64,000 nucleotides of DNA, taken from DASRHT01 sp035293765 (GTDB lineage Bacteria > Chloroflexota > Ktedonobacteria > Ktedonobacterales > Ktedonobacteraceae). Position numbers and translations under genes: made by a program. Below the pieces are notes generated by a model, which worked only from the letters and a program-made list of their open reading frames with translations, did no database searches and was not told the origin of the DNA. Location of the stretch: contig DATGMF010000010.1 in the NCBI GenBank assembly GCA_035293765.1, forward strand, positions 62,001 to 126,000, in the 5' to 3' direction. Below are positions 18,361 through 27,371 of this stretch, piece after piece (the first letter of the stretch is position 1; every line of letters starts with the position of its first letter).

Positions 18361-19053
18361 TCAATGGGCTGATGAGTACCATTGATGCAGGATCTGCGCG
18401 GCTGGTTTTTGGCTTGGATCATAGGGCGGTACCAACCACGCCCAGAAGAAAACGCCTATGACATGTGAGTCATTATGGATATTTTGCAGCGCCGCGTTAT
18501 AGAGCAGCGCCTGCTCATCGTCGTCTCTAGGGGCTGAGAATGCCGCGTTATAGGGGTTATAGCCAGCGTAAGCCGTATTAGCATAGCCGATTTCGCTAAT
18601 GATGACCGATTTCCCCGTAGTTTGCGCCAGACCGTCAAGCCATACCAGCGCCCGATCATGCCAGAGAGTTATTGCTTCCTGCTGAGTCAATCTTTTGGGC
18701 GCATCAACGAGCGGAAAGTAAAGCGATACCCCCAGGTCATTTAAAAGCGGGCTCCAAAACCATTTGGGAAGGGGAGGATTTTTAAGCGTTGTCCAGTTCA
18801 TATCATAAATAATCTTCCCCGAGTAAACACTATGGACCCGTTGCAATAAAGTAATCCAGTAAGATGGGTTAACATTCTGCAAACGTTCAAACTCTGTGCC
18901 TATCGCTATCTCATCTACATCATGAGCAGCAATTAGATAGGGACGTAATGTGGCCCAATAAGAGTCAAACCATGCCTGCAAGCTCTGGCTTGAACTAAAT
19001 TGAATGAAGCCAGCCCACTGCTGTGGTCCCCCTACAGTCAGCAATGGTTCCAT
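18361..19053 (-). CDS. Truncated GH113-like glycoside hydrolase
   Basis: A 230-residue protein that matches the middle and end of the GH113 / beta-mannanase TIM barrel. It shows WAGFIQF and WFDSYW, the acid/base strand DEIAIGTEFERLQ, a strand with DMNW, LGVSLYFPL, and the nucleophile-type strand VIISEIGYANTAYAGYNPY, ending in FFWAWLV. The N-terminal strands (about 80-100 residues in complete members) are missing: an ATG lies 5 bases after the peptidase stop with no ribosome site. It is probably a remnant, though the two catalytic Glu strands remain. It is close to the S9 peptidase gene on the same strand. Confidence 0.6.
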   Translation of the reverse strand: MEPLLTVGGPQQWAGFIQFSSSQSLQAWFDSYWATLRPYLIAAHDVDEIAIGTEFERLQNVNPSYWITLLQRVHSVYSGKIIYDMNWTTLKNPPLPKWFWSPLLNDLGVSLYFPLVDAPKRLTQQEAITLWHDRALVWLDGLAQTTGKSVIISEIGYANTAYAGYNPYNAAFSAPRDDDEQALLYNAALQNIHNDSHVIGVFFWAWLVPPYDPSQKPAAQILHQWYSSAH

Positions 19054-19058
19054 TGTTT

Positions 19059-20990
19059 TTAAAGGTTTTCAATCGTCACGGGTTCGATCTTATCGGCAGG
19101 CTCGAAATTGAACACTCTGGAGTAGAAGTACAGTTCGGCTTCGAGTGAGCGTTTAATGTTTTCGGCGCGACGGAAGCCGTGTTGTTCGCCCTCGAAGGGA
19201 ATATATGCGACCGGGACTTTGTTCTTTTTCAGTTCCTCGACCATCAGCTCCGCCTGATTGGGCGGCACCACTTTATCTTCCAGGCCCTGGAAGAAGATTA
19301 CCGGACAGGAGAAGCGGTCGATGAAGTTGATCGCGGAACGCTGGTAATAGAGGTCGCGCGCTTCGGGATAAGGTCCGATCAGGCTAAAGAGGTAGCGTGA
19401 CTCGAATTTGTGCGTATCTTTAACGAATATATCCAGGTCACTCACACCAAAATGGCTGGCCCCTGCCTTGAAAACATCGCGGAAGGCCAGGGCGCAAAGG
19501 GTGGTATAGCCGCCGGCGCTACCGCCATGAATGGCGAGGCGATTGCCATCGACCAGGCCGCGCTCTATCAGGTATTTCGCACCATTGACGCAATCATCGA
19601 CGTCAACAACGCCCCATTGTCCATAGAGCCGCTCGCGGTACTCTCGACCATAACCGGTACTACCGCCATAGTTTACGTCCAGCAGAGCAAAGCCGCGGCT
19701 GGTCCAGAATTGTCGGTTCAGGCTGAGAGCACTTGAGACCGCGCCGGTTGGCCCGCCGTGGCTCTCGACAATCAGCGGTGGAAGTTCTCCGGCGGGAGCC
19801 ACATAATCGGGATTACAAGGTGGATAGAAAAAAGCATAAGCGGTAAGGCCATTTTCTGTGGAGAATTCAATCGCCTGTGGGATGGAGATGTAGCGTTGAT
19901 CTATCTCAAGATTACTGGCAAAGCGCAAGACCTTGCTCGTTCCGGTAGCGATATCGAAGCGAGCAATGACGCCGCTATTGGTCGGCGAGGCCCCGATAAA
20001 CACAACCTGCTCTGCGTTGACCCGGACATTGGACATGGTTTTATAAGGAACCGAAAGAGGTGTAAGCTCACGGGTAACGGTATCAAGGTAAGCTAGATGC
20101 GCCTCGCCTTCCTCAACATACCAGCAAACAATGCGTTGAGCTGAGACGAAGCCGTAGGTGGACATGCCAAAGGACCACTGCGGCGTACCAAACTCGGCAT
20201 TTTTCGGGTGCAGCGGTTCGACTTTGCCATCGTGTAGCCGGTAGAGGTTCCACCAGTTGGTGCGGTCAGAGATGAAATAGAGCGTTCCATCCGGGGACCA
20301 TTCGGGCTGGAAGATCGATTCGCGCGGCCCGCCCGCAATCAGTTCAGCATGTTTGATGAGGCCATCCTGATCAAATTCGCCGACCCATAGCTCGGTGCCG
20401 TCCCAGGGCATATTGGGATGATTCCACGTCAGCCACGCCAGGCGCGAGCCGTCAGGACTCAGGCGCGGGGAAGAGTAGAAATCGTTGCCGCTTACGAGGG
20501 TCTGGATACGTTCCGAGCCTGTAAGAGAGATGCTGATGAGCTTGTTAACAGCCTCGCGTTCAGGATCGGAATGATCTTCACCTACGCAGATTATGCGTTC
20601 ACGCTGCTGGTCCACCACCATATCGGCGTAGCGCAGACCGGGCTGCGAGGCAACCAGTTCGGGTGCGGAACCTGAAGAGACACGATAGAGGTGCTGATCG
20701 GCAAAATTTGAGAAATAGACCGTTCCTGCGCTGACGGTGAAGCTGCCACCACCATACTCATGGACGCGAGTGCGGGCATTAAAGGGGAGAGGAATAACAT
20801 CGGTCATGGTGCCATCGGCGGTGTAGCGCATGATAGCAACGCGCCCGCCTTCGGATGGACGCGTTTCACTCCAATAAATATCGCTCCCATCAAGGACGAT
20901 CTGCCCTAAAACATTTGCTTTAGAGAGGAACAAATCCGGCGTGATAGGGGATTTCCAGGAGCCATAGGGAGCAATTTGTGGGTTGGTCAT
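19059..20990 (-). CDS. S9-family prolyl oligopeptidase / acylaminoacyl peptidase
   Basis: A 643-residue protein with an N-terminal beta-propeller (repeats such as SPRLSPDGSRLAWLTWNHP and QPEWSPDGTLYFISD) and a C-terminal alpha/beta-hydrolase domain. The nucleophile elbow is AIHGGSAGGYTTL near residue 495, the Asp is in GLEDKVVPP and the His in EGEQHGF. No signal peptide is seen, so it is probably cytoplasmic. It trims or frees N-terminal residues from peptides; the exact specificity is unknown. AAAGGAAAC before the ATG at 20990 supports this start over an ATG 96 bases upstream in repeat-rich sequence. Confidence 0.88.
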   Translation of the reverse strand: MTNPQIAPYGSWKSPITPDLFLSKANVLGQIVLDGSDIYWSETRPSEGGRVAIMRYTADGTMTDVIPLPFNARTRVHEYGGGSFTVSAGTVYFSNFADQHLYRVSSGSAPELVASQPGLRYADMVVDQQRERIICVGEDHSDPEREAVNKLISISLTGSERIQTLVSGNDFYSSPRLSPDGSRLAWLTWNHPNMPWDGTELWVGEFDQDGLIKHAELIAGGPRESIFQPEWSPDGTLYFISDRTNWWNLYRLHDGKVEPLHPKNAEFGTPQWSFGMSTYGFVSAQRIVCWYVEEGEAHLAYLDTVTRELTPLSVPYKTMSNVRVNAEQVVFIGASPTNSGVIARFDIATGTSKVLRFASNLEIDQRYISIPQAIEFSTENGLTAYAFFYPPCNPDYVAPAGELPPLIVESHGGPTGAVSSALSLNRQFWTSRGFALLDVNYGGSTGYGREYRERLYGQWGVVDVDDCVNGAKYLIERGLVDGNRLAIHGGSAGGYTTLCALAFRDVFKAGASHFGVSDLDIFVKDTHKFESRYLFSLIGPYPEARDLYYQRSAINFIDRFSCPVIFFQGLEDKVVPPNQAELMVEELKKNKVPVAYIPFEGEQHGFRRAENIKRSLEAELYFYSRVFNFEPADKIEPVTIENL

Positions 20991-21074
20991 GTTAGTTTCC
21001 TTTCCCATGTTTGTTTGGACGTTGCGAGTTCTGACATCATCCCGCGTTCTGACATCGTCAGGGGGTAATGAGCA

Positions 21075-21099
21075 GGGCAGGGGCAAGCCCTGCCCCTAC
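21075..21099 (-). repeat. Palindromic element, type E, at the nuoN stop
   Basis: On the minus strand GTAGGGGCAGGGC heads a stem that closes with GCCCCTGCCC. The TAG at 21096-21098 is the nuoN stop codon. Confidence 0.85.
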
Positions 21100-22865
21100 C
21101 TCAACATTAGTGGCACCGCCTGCTGGAGCAGACCTGTTAGCCAGAATGGGAGCAGCGTTCCCATTGCCAGGGTGCCAAGTGCGGCGATTATCAGGGCGCT
21201 CCATGATATCCAGGCCAGCTTGCCTGCCTGCTTCCAGTCGGTTATTGTGGGAGCGGAATTTGCTCCTGGTCTGGATGCAGCAGGGGTAGGCGATAAATCG
21301 CCGGAGGACGCGGTAAACCGGGTCCCTACGAGGGTTTTCGGTGGGGCTACGGCGGTGGCAGTTCCAGCCGTCGATAGAGCGCCGGACGTGCGAGCGGCAG
21401 CAACTGAACTTGCCCCCACTCTTGAACCCCCTCTTGGAGTCACGGGCCCACCTGGCAAAGGGGCCTGGGCAGGAGCCACGCTGGCGGCTGCGGGTTCCAT
21501 GAACATGGTGGCGATGATGCGCAGGTAATAGTACATGCCCAGGACGCTGGCGAGAACGCCGATGATCAAGAGTTCGGGATGGCCGCCGACGAGCGCAGCA
21601 TAGAACAGGTAGTATTTGGCAGCAAAACCGGCCATTGGCGGGAAGCCTGCCAGGGACAACAAAAAGAATGCCAGGAAGCCCGCCAGCACAGGACACCGGT
21701 ACCACAACCCGCGCAGGTCGTCAGCGTCATTGCCGGAATTATCGGCCCGCTCCAGCATGGAGACAACGCCAAAAGCTCCCAGGTTCATAAAAGCGTAACA
21801 GAGCAGGTAGAAGAGAATGGCCGAGACCCCCAACGTGCCGCCGACGACGATGCCGATGAGCAGGTAGCCCGCGTGGGCGATGCTGGAGTAGCCGAGCATG
21901 CGCTTGGCATTGCTCTGCACCAGCGCCATAATATTGCCGCCGACGATAGTCAGCACAGCAATCACCCAGACGATAGGCAGCCAGTCTACCTTAACAGCAC
22001 CAAGCACGATATCGAAGACGCGGGCGAAGGCGATCAGCGCCGAGGCTTTGGTGCCGACCGACATAAAGGCCGTGACGGGTGCGGGAGCGCCCTGGTAGAC
22101 ATCGGGGGTCCACGCCTGGAAAGGGATGGCCGAGGTCTTGAAGGCAAAACCGACCGTGAGCAGGCCCATGCCGATGAGCAGGATCGTCGGCGTGTGCAGA
22201 GGCGCGGTTGTCGTGCCCGGTTCAAGCAGGAAAGCGTGCAGGATGTCGATAAACGACGTGTGGCCCGTTGCGCCGTAGATCAGAGCAATGCCGTAGAGCA
22301 AAAAGGCCGAGGCGAACGAACTGAGCAGGAAATATTTCATGCCTGCTTCCTGAGAAGATGCACGCCGGGCCACAAATCCGCAGAGGATGTAGAGGGCCAG
22401 CGAAAACATCTCGATGCCCAGGAAGATCATCAAGAAGCTGGTCGCAGCCGCCAGCAGCATCATGCCGGTGGTCGCCAGTAGCATCAGGGCGTAATATTCG
22501 CCCTGGTGAACCAGATCCAATCGTTTGAGGTAGGCGGGCGAGAGCAGAATGCCCAGTCCGCTGGCGCTCAAGATAATCAGATAAGCAAAAAGCGTCGCCG
22601 GATCGGAGCCGACCATCTGGTTAAATGCGCGCTGATGATCGCCGATGAGCCAGAGCACAATCGTTGCGGCTATCGCTCCGAGCACGGCGAGCAGGCTCAG
22701 GAGCGGCAAGACGACGAAATTGGCGGGGCCGCTGTGCTTCGATTTCTCGCCGGCATGCGGCAGCGCCAGGTCAACGAGCATGATGATCAGGGTCATGCCC
22801 ACCAGGACCAGCACCGGCGCGATCCGCCCCCAATCGGCGGGGGAAACCGTGAATGTAAACGTCAT
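21096..22865 (-). CDS. nuoN: NADH-quinone oxidoreductase subunit N (antiporter-like)
   Basis: A 589-residue membrane protein of complex I, one of three antiporter-like subunits (L, M, N) that move protons. Conserved stretches include YCAFMNLGAFGVV-like LCYAFMNLGAFGVVSML, FAFKTSAIPFQAWTPDVYQG and LSLAGFPPMAGFAAKYYLF. It is about 90 residues longer than usual because a Pro/Ala/Thr-rich insert lies between the last two helices (about residues 465-545). Part of that insert, VGTRFTASSGDLSPT from residue 513, is encoded by a palindromic repeat at 21283-21329. The ATG at 22865 has GAGAGGTG upstream. The TAG stop comes from an element head. It is the last gene of the nuo operon. Confidence 0.93.
   Translation of the reverse strand: MTFTFTVSPADWGRIAPVLVLVGMTLIIMLVDLALPHAGEKSKHSGPANFVVLPLLSLLAVLGAIAATIVLWLIGDHQRAFNQMVGSDPATLFAYLIILSASGLGILLSPAYLKRLDLVHQGEYYALMLLATTGMMLLAAATSFLMIFLGIEMFSLALYILCGFVARRASSQEAGMKYFLLSSFASAFLLYGIALIYGATGHTSFIDILHAFLLEPGTTTAPLHTPTILLIGMGLLTVGFAFKTSAIPFQAWTPDVYQGAPAPVTAFMSVGTKASALIAFARVFDIVLGAVKVDWLPIVWVIAVLTIVGGNIMALVQSNAKRMLGYSSIAHAGYLLIGIVVGGTLGVSAILFYLLCYAFMNLGAFGVVSMLERADNSGNDADDLRGLWYRCPVLAGFLAFFLLSLAGFPPMAGFAAKYYLFYAALVGGHPELLIIGVLASVLGMYYYLRIIATMFMEPAAASVAPAQAPLPGGPVTPRGGSRVGASSVAAARTSGALSTAGTATAVAPPKTLVGTRFTASSGDLSPTPAASRPGANSAPTITDWKQAGKLAWISWSALIIAALGTLAMGTLLPFWLTGLLQQAVPLMLR
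21283..21329 (-). repeat. Type B palindromic element inside nuoN coding sequence
   Basis: Runs from GTAGGGACCCGG at 21329 down to ACCCC at 21283, in frame (V-G-T-R-F). It matches the intergenic copy at 6041-6085 with only a few differences, and lies in the unusual loop insert between the last two helices of NuoN. Confidence 0.85.
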
Positions 22866-22904
22866 ATATGTACACCTCTCAGGTGGTTGCGATAAACTGT
22901 TTCG

Positions 22905-22955
22905 GTACAAGGGAACGCGATAAATCGCGCCGGACGCGATAAATCGGGTCCCTAC
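22905..22955 (-). repeat. Type B element between nuoM and nuoN
   Basis: Begins GTAGGGACCCGATTTATC on the minus strand at 22955 and carries a second GCGATTTATCGCG half. The TAG at 22952-22954 is the nuoM stop codon. It is almost identical to the copy inside nuoM at 23131-23179. Confidence 0.87.
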
Positions 22956-24520
22956 CGCACAATCGCGTTGCCGAGAATTTGCAGCGTGTTCAGTACCGAA
23001 GGCTCTAATAAAAAGGTCAATGGTAAGGGCTGCAAGCCTAGATAAAAGATCAAAGCCAGCAGGGGCAAGACGGTCACGAACTCGCTGATGTGCAGATCAG
23101 ACAATGTGTTTTTACGGATAGCTACCGCGACAGGGGAACGCGATAAATCGCGCTCGGACGCGATAAATCGGGTCCCTACGAAGTCAAGCGGTCCCTGCAT
23201 CATGCCCAGGAAGAAGCGCAGCATGTACCAGGCCGCCGGAATAACGACCAGCGTCCCCAGCGCACCAAACCAGATGTTATTGCGGAACGCTCCTAGCAAG
23301 GCTAAAAACTCGCCGGCGAAACTATTCAGCCCGGGCAGACCAAGCGAGGAGAGCACCGCGATGATCATCACCGTCGCCAGGATAGGGATACGTGCAGCCA
23401 GGCCACCAAAATCGCTAAGACGACGCGTGCCCACCCTTTGCTCAATAAAGCCGACGATCAGGAAGAGGGCAGCGATGGTAATGCCGTGATTGACCATCTG
23501 CATCACCGATCCCTCCACTCCCTGGACATTGAAAGCAAACATGCCGAGCATGACAACGCCAAGATGGCTGATGCTGGAGTAACCGAGCAGGCGTTTCAAA
23601 TCTATTTGCACCAGCGCCATCAACGCGCAGTAGAGAATGCCAGCCACCGCCAAACCGCTAAAATATGGGGCCAGATTCTGCATGGCCTGCGGGAAAAGCG
23701 GGATGCAGAAGCGCAGGAAGCCGTACGCTCCCGTCTTCGACATCGCGCCGGCGAGCATGGCAGTTACCGGCGCTGGCGCTTCGCTATAGGCATCGGGCAG
23801 CCAGCTATGGAACGGGATGAACGGCACTTTGACGACAAAGGCGGCGGAGAATGCGAGCAGCAGCCAGACCTGTATTGTGCCATCAAGCTTTGTGCCAAGC
23901 AGGCTTGCCAGGTCAAGGGTATAGCTACCGCCGGTTGCTACCTGGTGGTAGTAACCAAGCGCGATAATGCCCGCCAGCATCAGCAGGCTACCGATGGAGG
24001 TATAGAGCACGAATTTGAAGGCGGCATAGATGCGGCGCTCACCTCCCCAGCTTCCGACCAGGAAATAGGCCGGGATCAGCATCAGTTCCCAGAAGATATA
24101 GAACAGGAAGAGGTTGGTCGAGAGAAAGACGCCCAGAATGCCGCTTTCAAGGAGGAGCATAAAGGCCATATAGTTTTTGACTTTTTGCTCGATACCGAAC
24201 GATGCCGCGATAGAGACCACGGTCAGTAGCGCAGTGAGCACGACCAGCAAGATGCTGATGCCGTCTACGCCGAGACTATAATTGATGCCGAGTGGGGCAA
24301 TCCATGTCAGCTCCTCGTTGAACAGGAAGGTTCCCTGGAAGGTTGCGCTCACAGTGGACTGCGAGTAAATGAGCATCAGGACGGCTGTGAGCACCAGATT
24401 CGCGCCCGCCACAGCCAGCGCCGTCCAGCGAAGCGTGTTATGACGATCTCTGGGGAAAAACAGGAGCGCGATCCCGCCTACCAGAGGCAGCAATGTAATA
24501 ACCGATAAAATAGGAAACAT
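22952..24520 (-). CDS. nuoM: NADH-quinone oxidoreductase subunit M (antiporter-like)
   Basis: A 522-residue integral membrane subunit with about 14 helices. Conserved landmarks are LGINYSLGVDGISILLVVL, IFWELMLIPAYFLVG (the Glu of the proton path), FAAAFVVKVPFIPFHSWLPD-like VVKVPFIPFHSWLPD with its Lys, and LLGYSSISHLGVVMLG. It works with NuoL and NuoN in proton pumping. Near residue 448 a ~20-residue insert (VGTRFIASERDLSRS) sits in the loop before the last helix and is encoded by a palindromic repeat at 23131-23179. Its stop codon is the TAG of another copy. It follows nuoL by 5 bases. Confidence 0.95.
   Translation of the reverse strand: MFPILSVITLLPLVGGIALLFFPRDRHNTLRWTALAVAGANLVLTAVLMLIYSQSTVSATFQGTFLFNEELTWIAPLGINYSLGVDGISILLVVLTALLTVVSIAASFGIEQKVKNYMAFMLLLESGILGVFLSTNLFLFYIFWELMLIPAYFLVGSWGGERRIYAAFKFVLYTSIGSLLMLAGIIALGYYHQVATGGSYTLDLASLLGTKLDGTIQVWLLLAFSAAFVVKVPFIPFHSWLPDAYSEAPAPVTAMLAGAMSKTGAYGFLRFCIPLFPQAMQNLAPYFSGLAVAGILYCALMALVQIDLKRLLGYSSISHLGVVMLGMFAFNVQGVEGSVMQMVNHGITIAALFLIVGFIEQRVGTRRLSDFGGLAARIPILATVMIIAVLSSLGLPGLNSFAGEFLALLGAFRNNIWFGALGTLVVIPAAWYMLRFFLGMMQGPLDFVGTRFIASERDLSRSPVAVAIRKNTLSDLHISEFVTVLPLLALIFYLGLQPLPLTFLLEPSVLNTLQILGNAIVR
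23131..23179 (-). repeat. Type B palindromic element inside nuoM coding sequence
   Basis: In-frame copy read V-G-T-R-F-I-A-S from GTAGGGACCCGATTTATC at 23179. It matches the intergenic copy 175 bases downstream (22905-22955) almost completely, so one is probably a recent copy of the other. Confidence 0.87.
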
Positions 24521-24525
24521 GACCT

Positions 24526-26514
24526 CTACCCCCTCACCGCGTAATAAATGACGATCAGCACGACGCCGAGCAGGATGATCAGGGCATAGTTGCGCATATA
24601 GCCCGTCTGTAGACGCCGCAAGCCCGTGCTGCTCAGCCGGAACAGAAACGCCAGGCCGCGACTGCCTCCATCAAGCAAGCTGCCTTCGATGAAGCGACTG
24701 GCGAAGCGTCCAAGAGCCTGCAAGGGATTGACCAGCCCGGCGGTCAATATCTCGTCAACATAATACTTGTGGAAGACCAGTTGATAGAGCGGGTTTCTGC
24801 TCTCTTTGTACTGGAAACCGCCGCGATAGAGCAGCCATGCGACGCCAATTCCTCCAAGCGCAAGCGCGAGGCTCAGGCCGGTTGAGAGCCATCCCAGGGC
24901 AAAGGAGATCGTAGGCGCTTTCACCGCTAAGACGGAGGCCAGGAAATTAGCCAGCGGCTGCCACTGCGGGCGACCAAACAGGGCCAGCGAACCCACAAAG
25001 CCGCCAATCACGGAGAGCACGGCCAGAATCACTAAAGGAACGGTCATCACAGCAGGCGCTTCGTAGATATCGTAATAACCGACGCGGCCCGCGTGATGTC
25101 CGCTGCCTTCTTCTTCCTCTTCCTCCTCCTCTGCTTCGTTGTGAGCCGTGACAACATTGCCACGGTAGCTGCCGGTGAAGATGCCAAAGAAGAGGCGGAA
25201 CATATAGAAGGCCGTCAGAGCGGCGGTGAGCAGACCAACGCCCCATAAGACATAGAACCAGGGGTTCTGGGTTGCGTTCGCCTGCGCCAGCACGGAGCCA
25301 AGAATATCGTCTTTACTCCAGAAGCCCGAGAGCGGGAAGATGCCGCTGATTGCCAGGGCCGCGATCAGGAAGGTCCAGAAGGTAATCGGCATACGCTGAC
25401 GCAGCCCGCCCATCTTACGCATATCCTGTTCGCCGCCCATCGCATGGATCACAGCGCCCGCGCCCAGGAAGAGCAGGGCCTTGAAGTAGGCATGCGTCGT
25501 CAGATGAAAAATGCCGCCGGTATAGTTATGAACGCCCTCAGCCATGAACATGTAGCCAAGCTGGCTGATGGTGGAATAGGCCAGGACGCGCTTGATATCG
25601 AGCTGGAAGAGGGCGATGGTAGCGGCAAAGAGGGCGGTAGCGCCGCCGATGCCAGCCACGACATTGAGGGCAACGGGGGCCAGTTCAAAGAGCGGGTTAG
25701 CGCGGGCAACCAGGTAGACGCCGGCAGTCACCATCGTCGCGGCATGGATCAGCGCGCTGACGGGCGTCGGGCCTTCCATAGCATCGGGCAACCACATGTA
25801 GAGCGGCAACTGCGCCGACTTGGCGGTACAGGCCAGGAAGAGCAGCAGCGTAATAGCCGTTGCCGTCGGGCCTCCCAGTGCAGAAGGGGAGAGTTTGCCA
25901 AAAACATCCTGGTAGTTGAGCGAGCCGAAGTTGATAAAGATCAGGAAAATCGCCAGCATCAGGCCAAAGTCGCCGATGACGTTGATCACAAAGGCTTTCT
26001 GTGCCGCCGCAACCGCCGCACGGCGCTGGTACCAGAAGCCAATGAGCAGGAATGATGCCAGACCAACCAGCGCCCAACCGACCAGCAGGAAGAGGAAATT
26101 ATCGGCAGTGACCAGCAGCACCATCGCGAAAATAAAAAAGTTCATGTAGGCGAAGAAACGCCAGAAGCCGGGATCGTCTTCCATATATCCGGCTGAATAA
26201 ATATGGATCAGCAGACCAACACCGGTTATGATCATCAGCATGGTGGCAGAGAGCGGATCGAAGAGCTGGCCGAAGGAAATTTGCAGGTTGCCGGAGACGA
26301 CCCAGGTATAGATGGTGGGATCGCTGACGCGCCCGGATACGGGGGTGCCGATCATGGATAAAAAGCTGAGGAAGGCGAAGACGAAGGCCAGCCCGCAGGC
26401 TCCCCACGCCACCGCCAGGATCGCCCCTCGCGACATAAATCTGCCCAGCACGCCCAGGATAAGAAATCCCAGCAGGGGCAGGATGAGCACTCCAAAACTC
26501 AGATTTGTCATCAT
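24526..26514 (-). CDS. nuoL: NADH-quinone oxidoreductase subunit L (antiporter-like)
   Basis: A 662-residue membrane subunit with about 16 helices, the largest proton-path subunit of complex I. It has LVGWALVGLASFLLIGFWY, TAKSAQLPLYMWLPDAMEGP and ALIHAATMVTAGVYL, all classic NuoL sequence, and a C-terminal lateral-helix region. A loop near residue 470 contains an acidic run of eight Glu followed by GSGHHAGR, which is unusual. The start overlaps the nuoK stop as TAATG. It ends 5 bases before nuoM. Confidence 0.95.
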   Translation of the reverse strand: MMTNLSFGVLILPLLGFLILGVLGRFMSRGAILAVAWGACGLAFVFAFLSFLSMIGTPVSGRVSDPTIYTWVVSGNLQISFGQLFDPLSATMLMIITGVGLLIHIYSAGYMEDDPGFWRFFAYMNFFIFAMVLLVTADNFLFLLVGWALVGLASFLLIGFWYQRRAAVAAAQKAFVINVIGDFGLMLAIFLIFINFGSLNYQDVFGKLSPSALGGPTATAITLLLFLACTAKSAQLPLYMWLPDAMEGPTPVSALIHAATMVTAGVYLVARANPLFELAPVALNVVAGIGGATALFAATIALFQLDIKRVLAYSTISQLGYMFMAEGVHNYTGGIFHLTTHAYFKALLFLGAGAVIHAMGGEQDMRKMGGLRQRMPITFWTFLIAALAISGIFPLSGFWSKDDILGSVLAQANATQNPWFYVLWGVGLLTAALTAFYMFRLFFGIFTGSYRGNVVTAHNEAEEEEEEEEGSGHHAGRVGYYDIYEAPAVMTVPLVILAVLSVIGGFVGSLALFGRPQWQPLANFLASVLAVKAPTISFALGWLSTGLSLALALGGIGVAWLLYRGGFQYKESRNPLYQLVFHKYYVDEILTAGLVNPLQALGRFASRFIEGSLLDGGSRGLAFLFRLSSTGLRRLQTGYMRNYALIILLGVVLIVIYYAVRG

Positions 26515-26813
26515 TAGCCTCGCAATACGTTCATCTCGTCAACATCGATATTGCGGCGTGTGCGGAAAATGGAGACAATAATAGCCAGGCCAACCACAAC
26601 CTCGGCAGCCGCCACAGTCAATACGATAAAAACAAACATCTGTCCATCCGCAGAATCGAGAAAGCTTGAGAAAGCCACAAATGCGAGATTGACGGCATTC
26701 AGCATCAATTCAATTGACATAAAGATAATCAACGGGTTGCGCCTGGCAAGCACACCGATGCTGCCGATAGTGAATAAGATGGCGCTCATGATCAAGTAAG
26801 CGGATAACGGCAT
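26514..26813 (-). CDS. nuoK: NADH-quinone oxidoreductase subunit K
   Basis: A 99-residue three-helix subunit of complex I. It keeps the Glu of helix 2 in FMSIELMLNAVNLAFVAF and the second Glu in TVAAAEVVVGLAII, both part of the hydrophilic proton axis. GGAGGGAG lies before the ATG, and the stop overlaps the nuoL start. Confidence 0.95.
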   Translation of the reverse strand: MPLSAYLIMSAILFTIGSIGVLARRNPLIIFMSIELMLNAVNLAFVAFSSFLDSADGQMFVFIVLTVAAAEVVVGLAIIVSIFRTRRNIDVDEMNVLRG

Positions 26814-26843
26814 GGTTCAGCTCCCTCCAACATAGAAACGGCG

Positions 26844-27371
26844 TTACGCCCTCCGACCAAAAATGAGCGCACCGAGAATCGCGACGACGATCAGCAGGCT
26901 GGTAACTTCAAATGGGAACAGGAAGCCGTGGAAAAGGGCCAGGCCGAACGCCTGGATATCGCCCTGCTTCGCGACCATAGCGGAGAGGCTATTGGCCGGA
27001 TCAGCCTTCGTGCCCGAGGCGATGGTGCCTGTAAAGATCAAATAGCTCAAGGCTCCCACCAGCGTCAGCCCTAATACACTGCCGACGATGCGTTGCCAGG
27101 GCATGCGGTCCTGTTCCTCGGTACCGCCAGCTTCGGGCGCAAGCATTGTCACCACGAAGAGGAAGAGCACCATTATCGCGCCCGCGTAAATCAAAATCTG
27201 CACAATGGCGATAAACATCGCGCCTAATTGCAGGTAGAACATCGCCAGAAATAAAAGCGTGAGGATCAGGCTCAAGGCGCTATAGACGGCGTTCTTGAAA
27301 GCGATGACCCCTATAGCAGAGGCGGTGCTGGCGACTGCCAGCACGAAAAACGCGATCTGTGTGGCTGTCAT
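26844..27371 (-). CDS. nuoJ: NADH-quinone oxidoreductase subunit J
   Basis: A 175-residue membrane subunit with five helices, with the standard IYAGAIMVLFLFVVTML segment in helix 3. It forms part of the proton-translocating core near the quinone site. Its ATG overlaps the nuoI stop (ATGA), and GAAGGAAA precedes it, so the two are translationally coupled. Confidence 0.94.
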   Translation of the reverse strand: MTATQIAFFVLAVASTASAIGVIAFKNAVYSALSLILTLLFLAMFYLQLGAMFIAIVQILIYAGAIMVLFLFVVTMLAPEAGGTEEQDRMPWQRIVGSVLGLTLVGALSYLIFTGTIASGTKADPANSLSAMVAKQGDIQAFGLALFHGFLFPFEVTSLLIVVAILGALIFGRRA

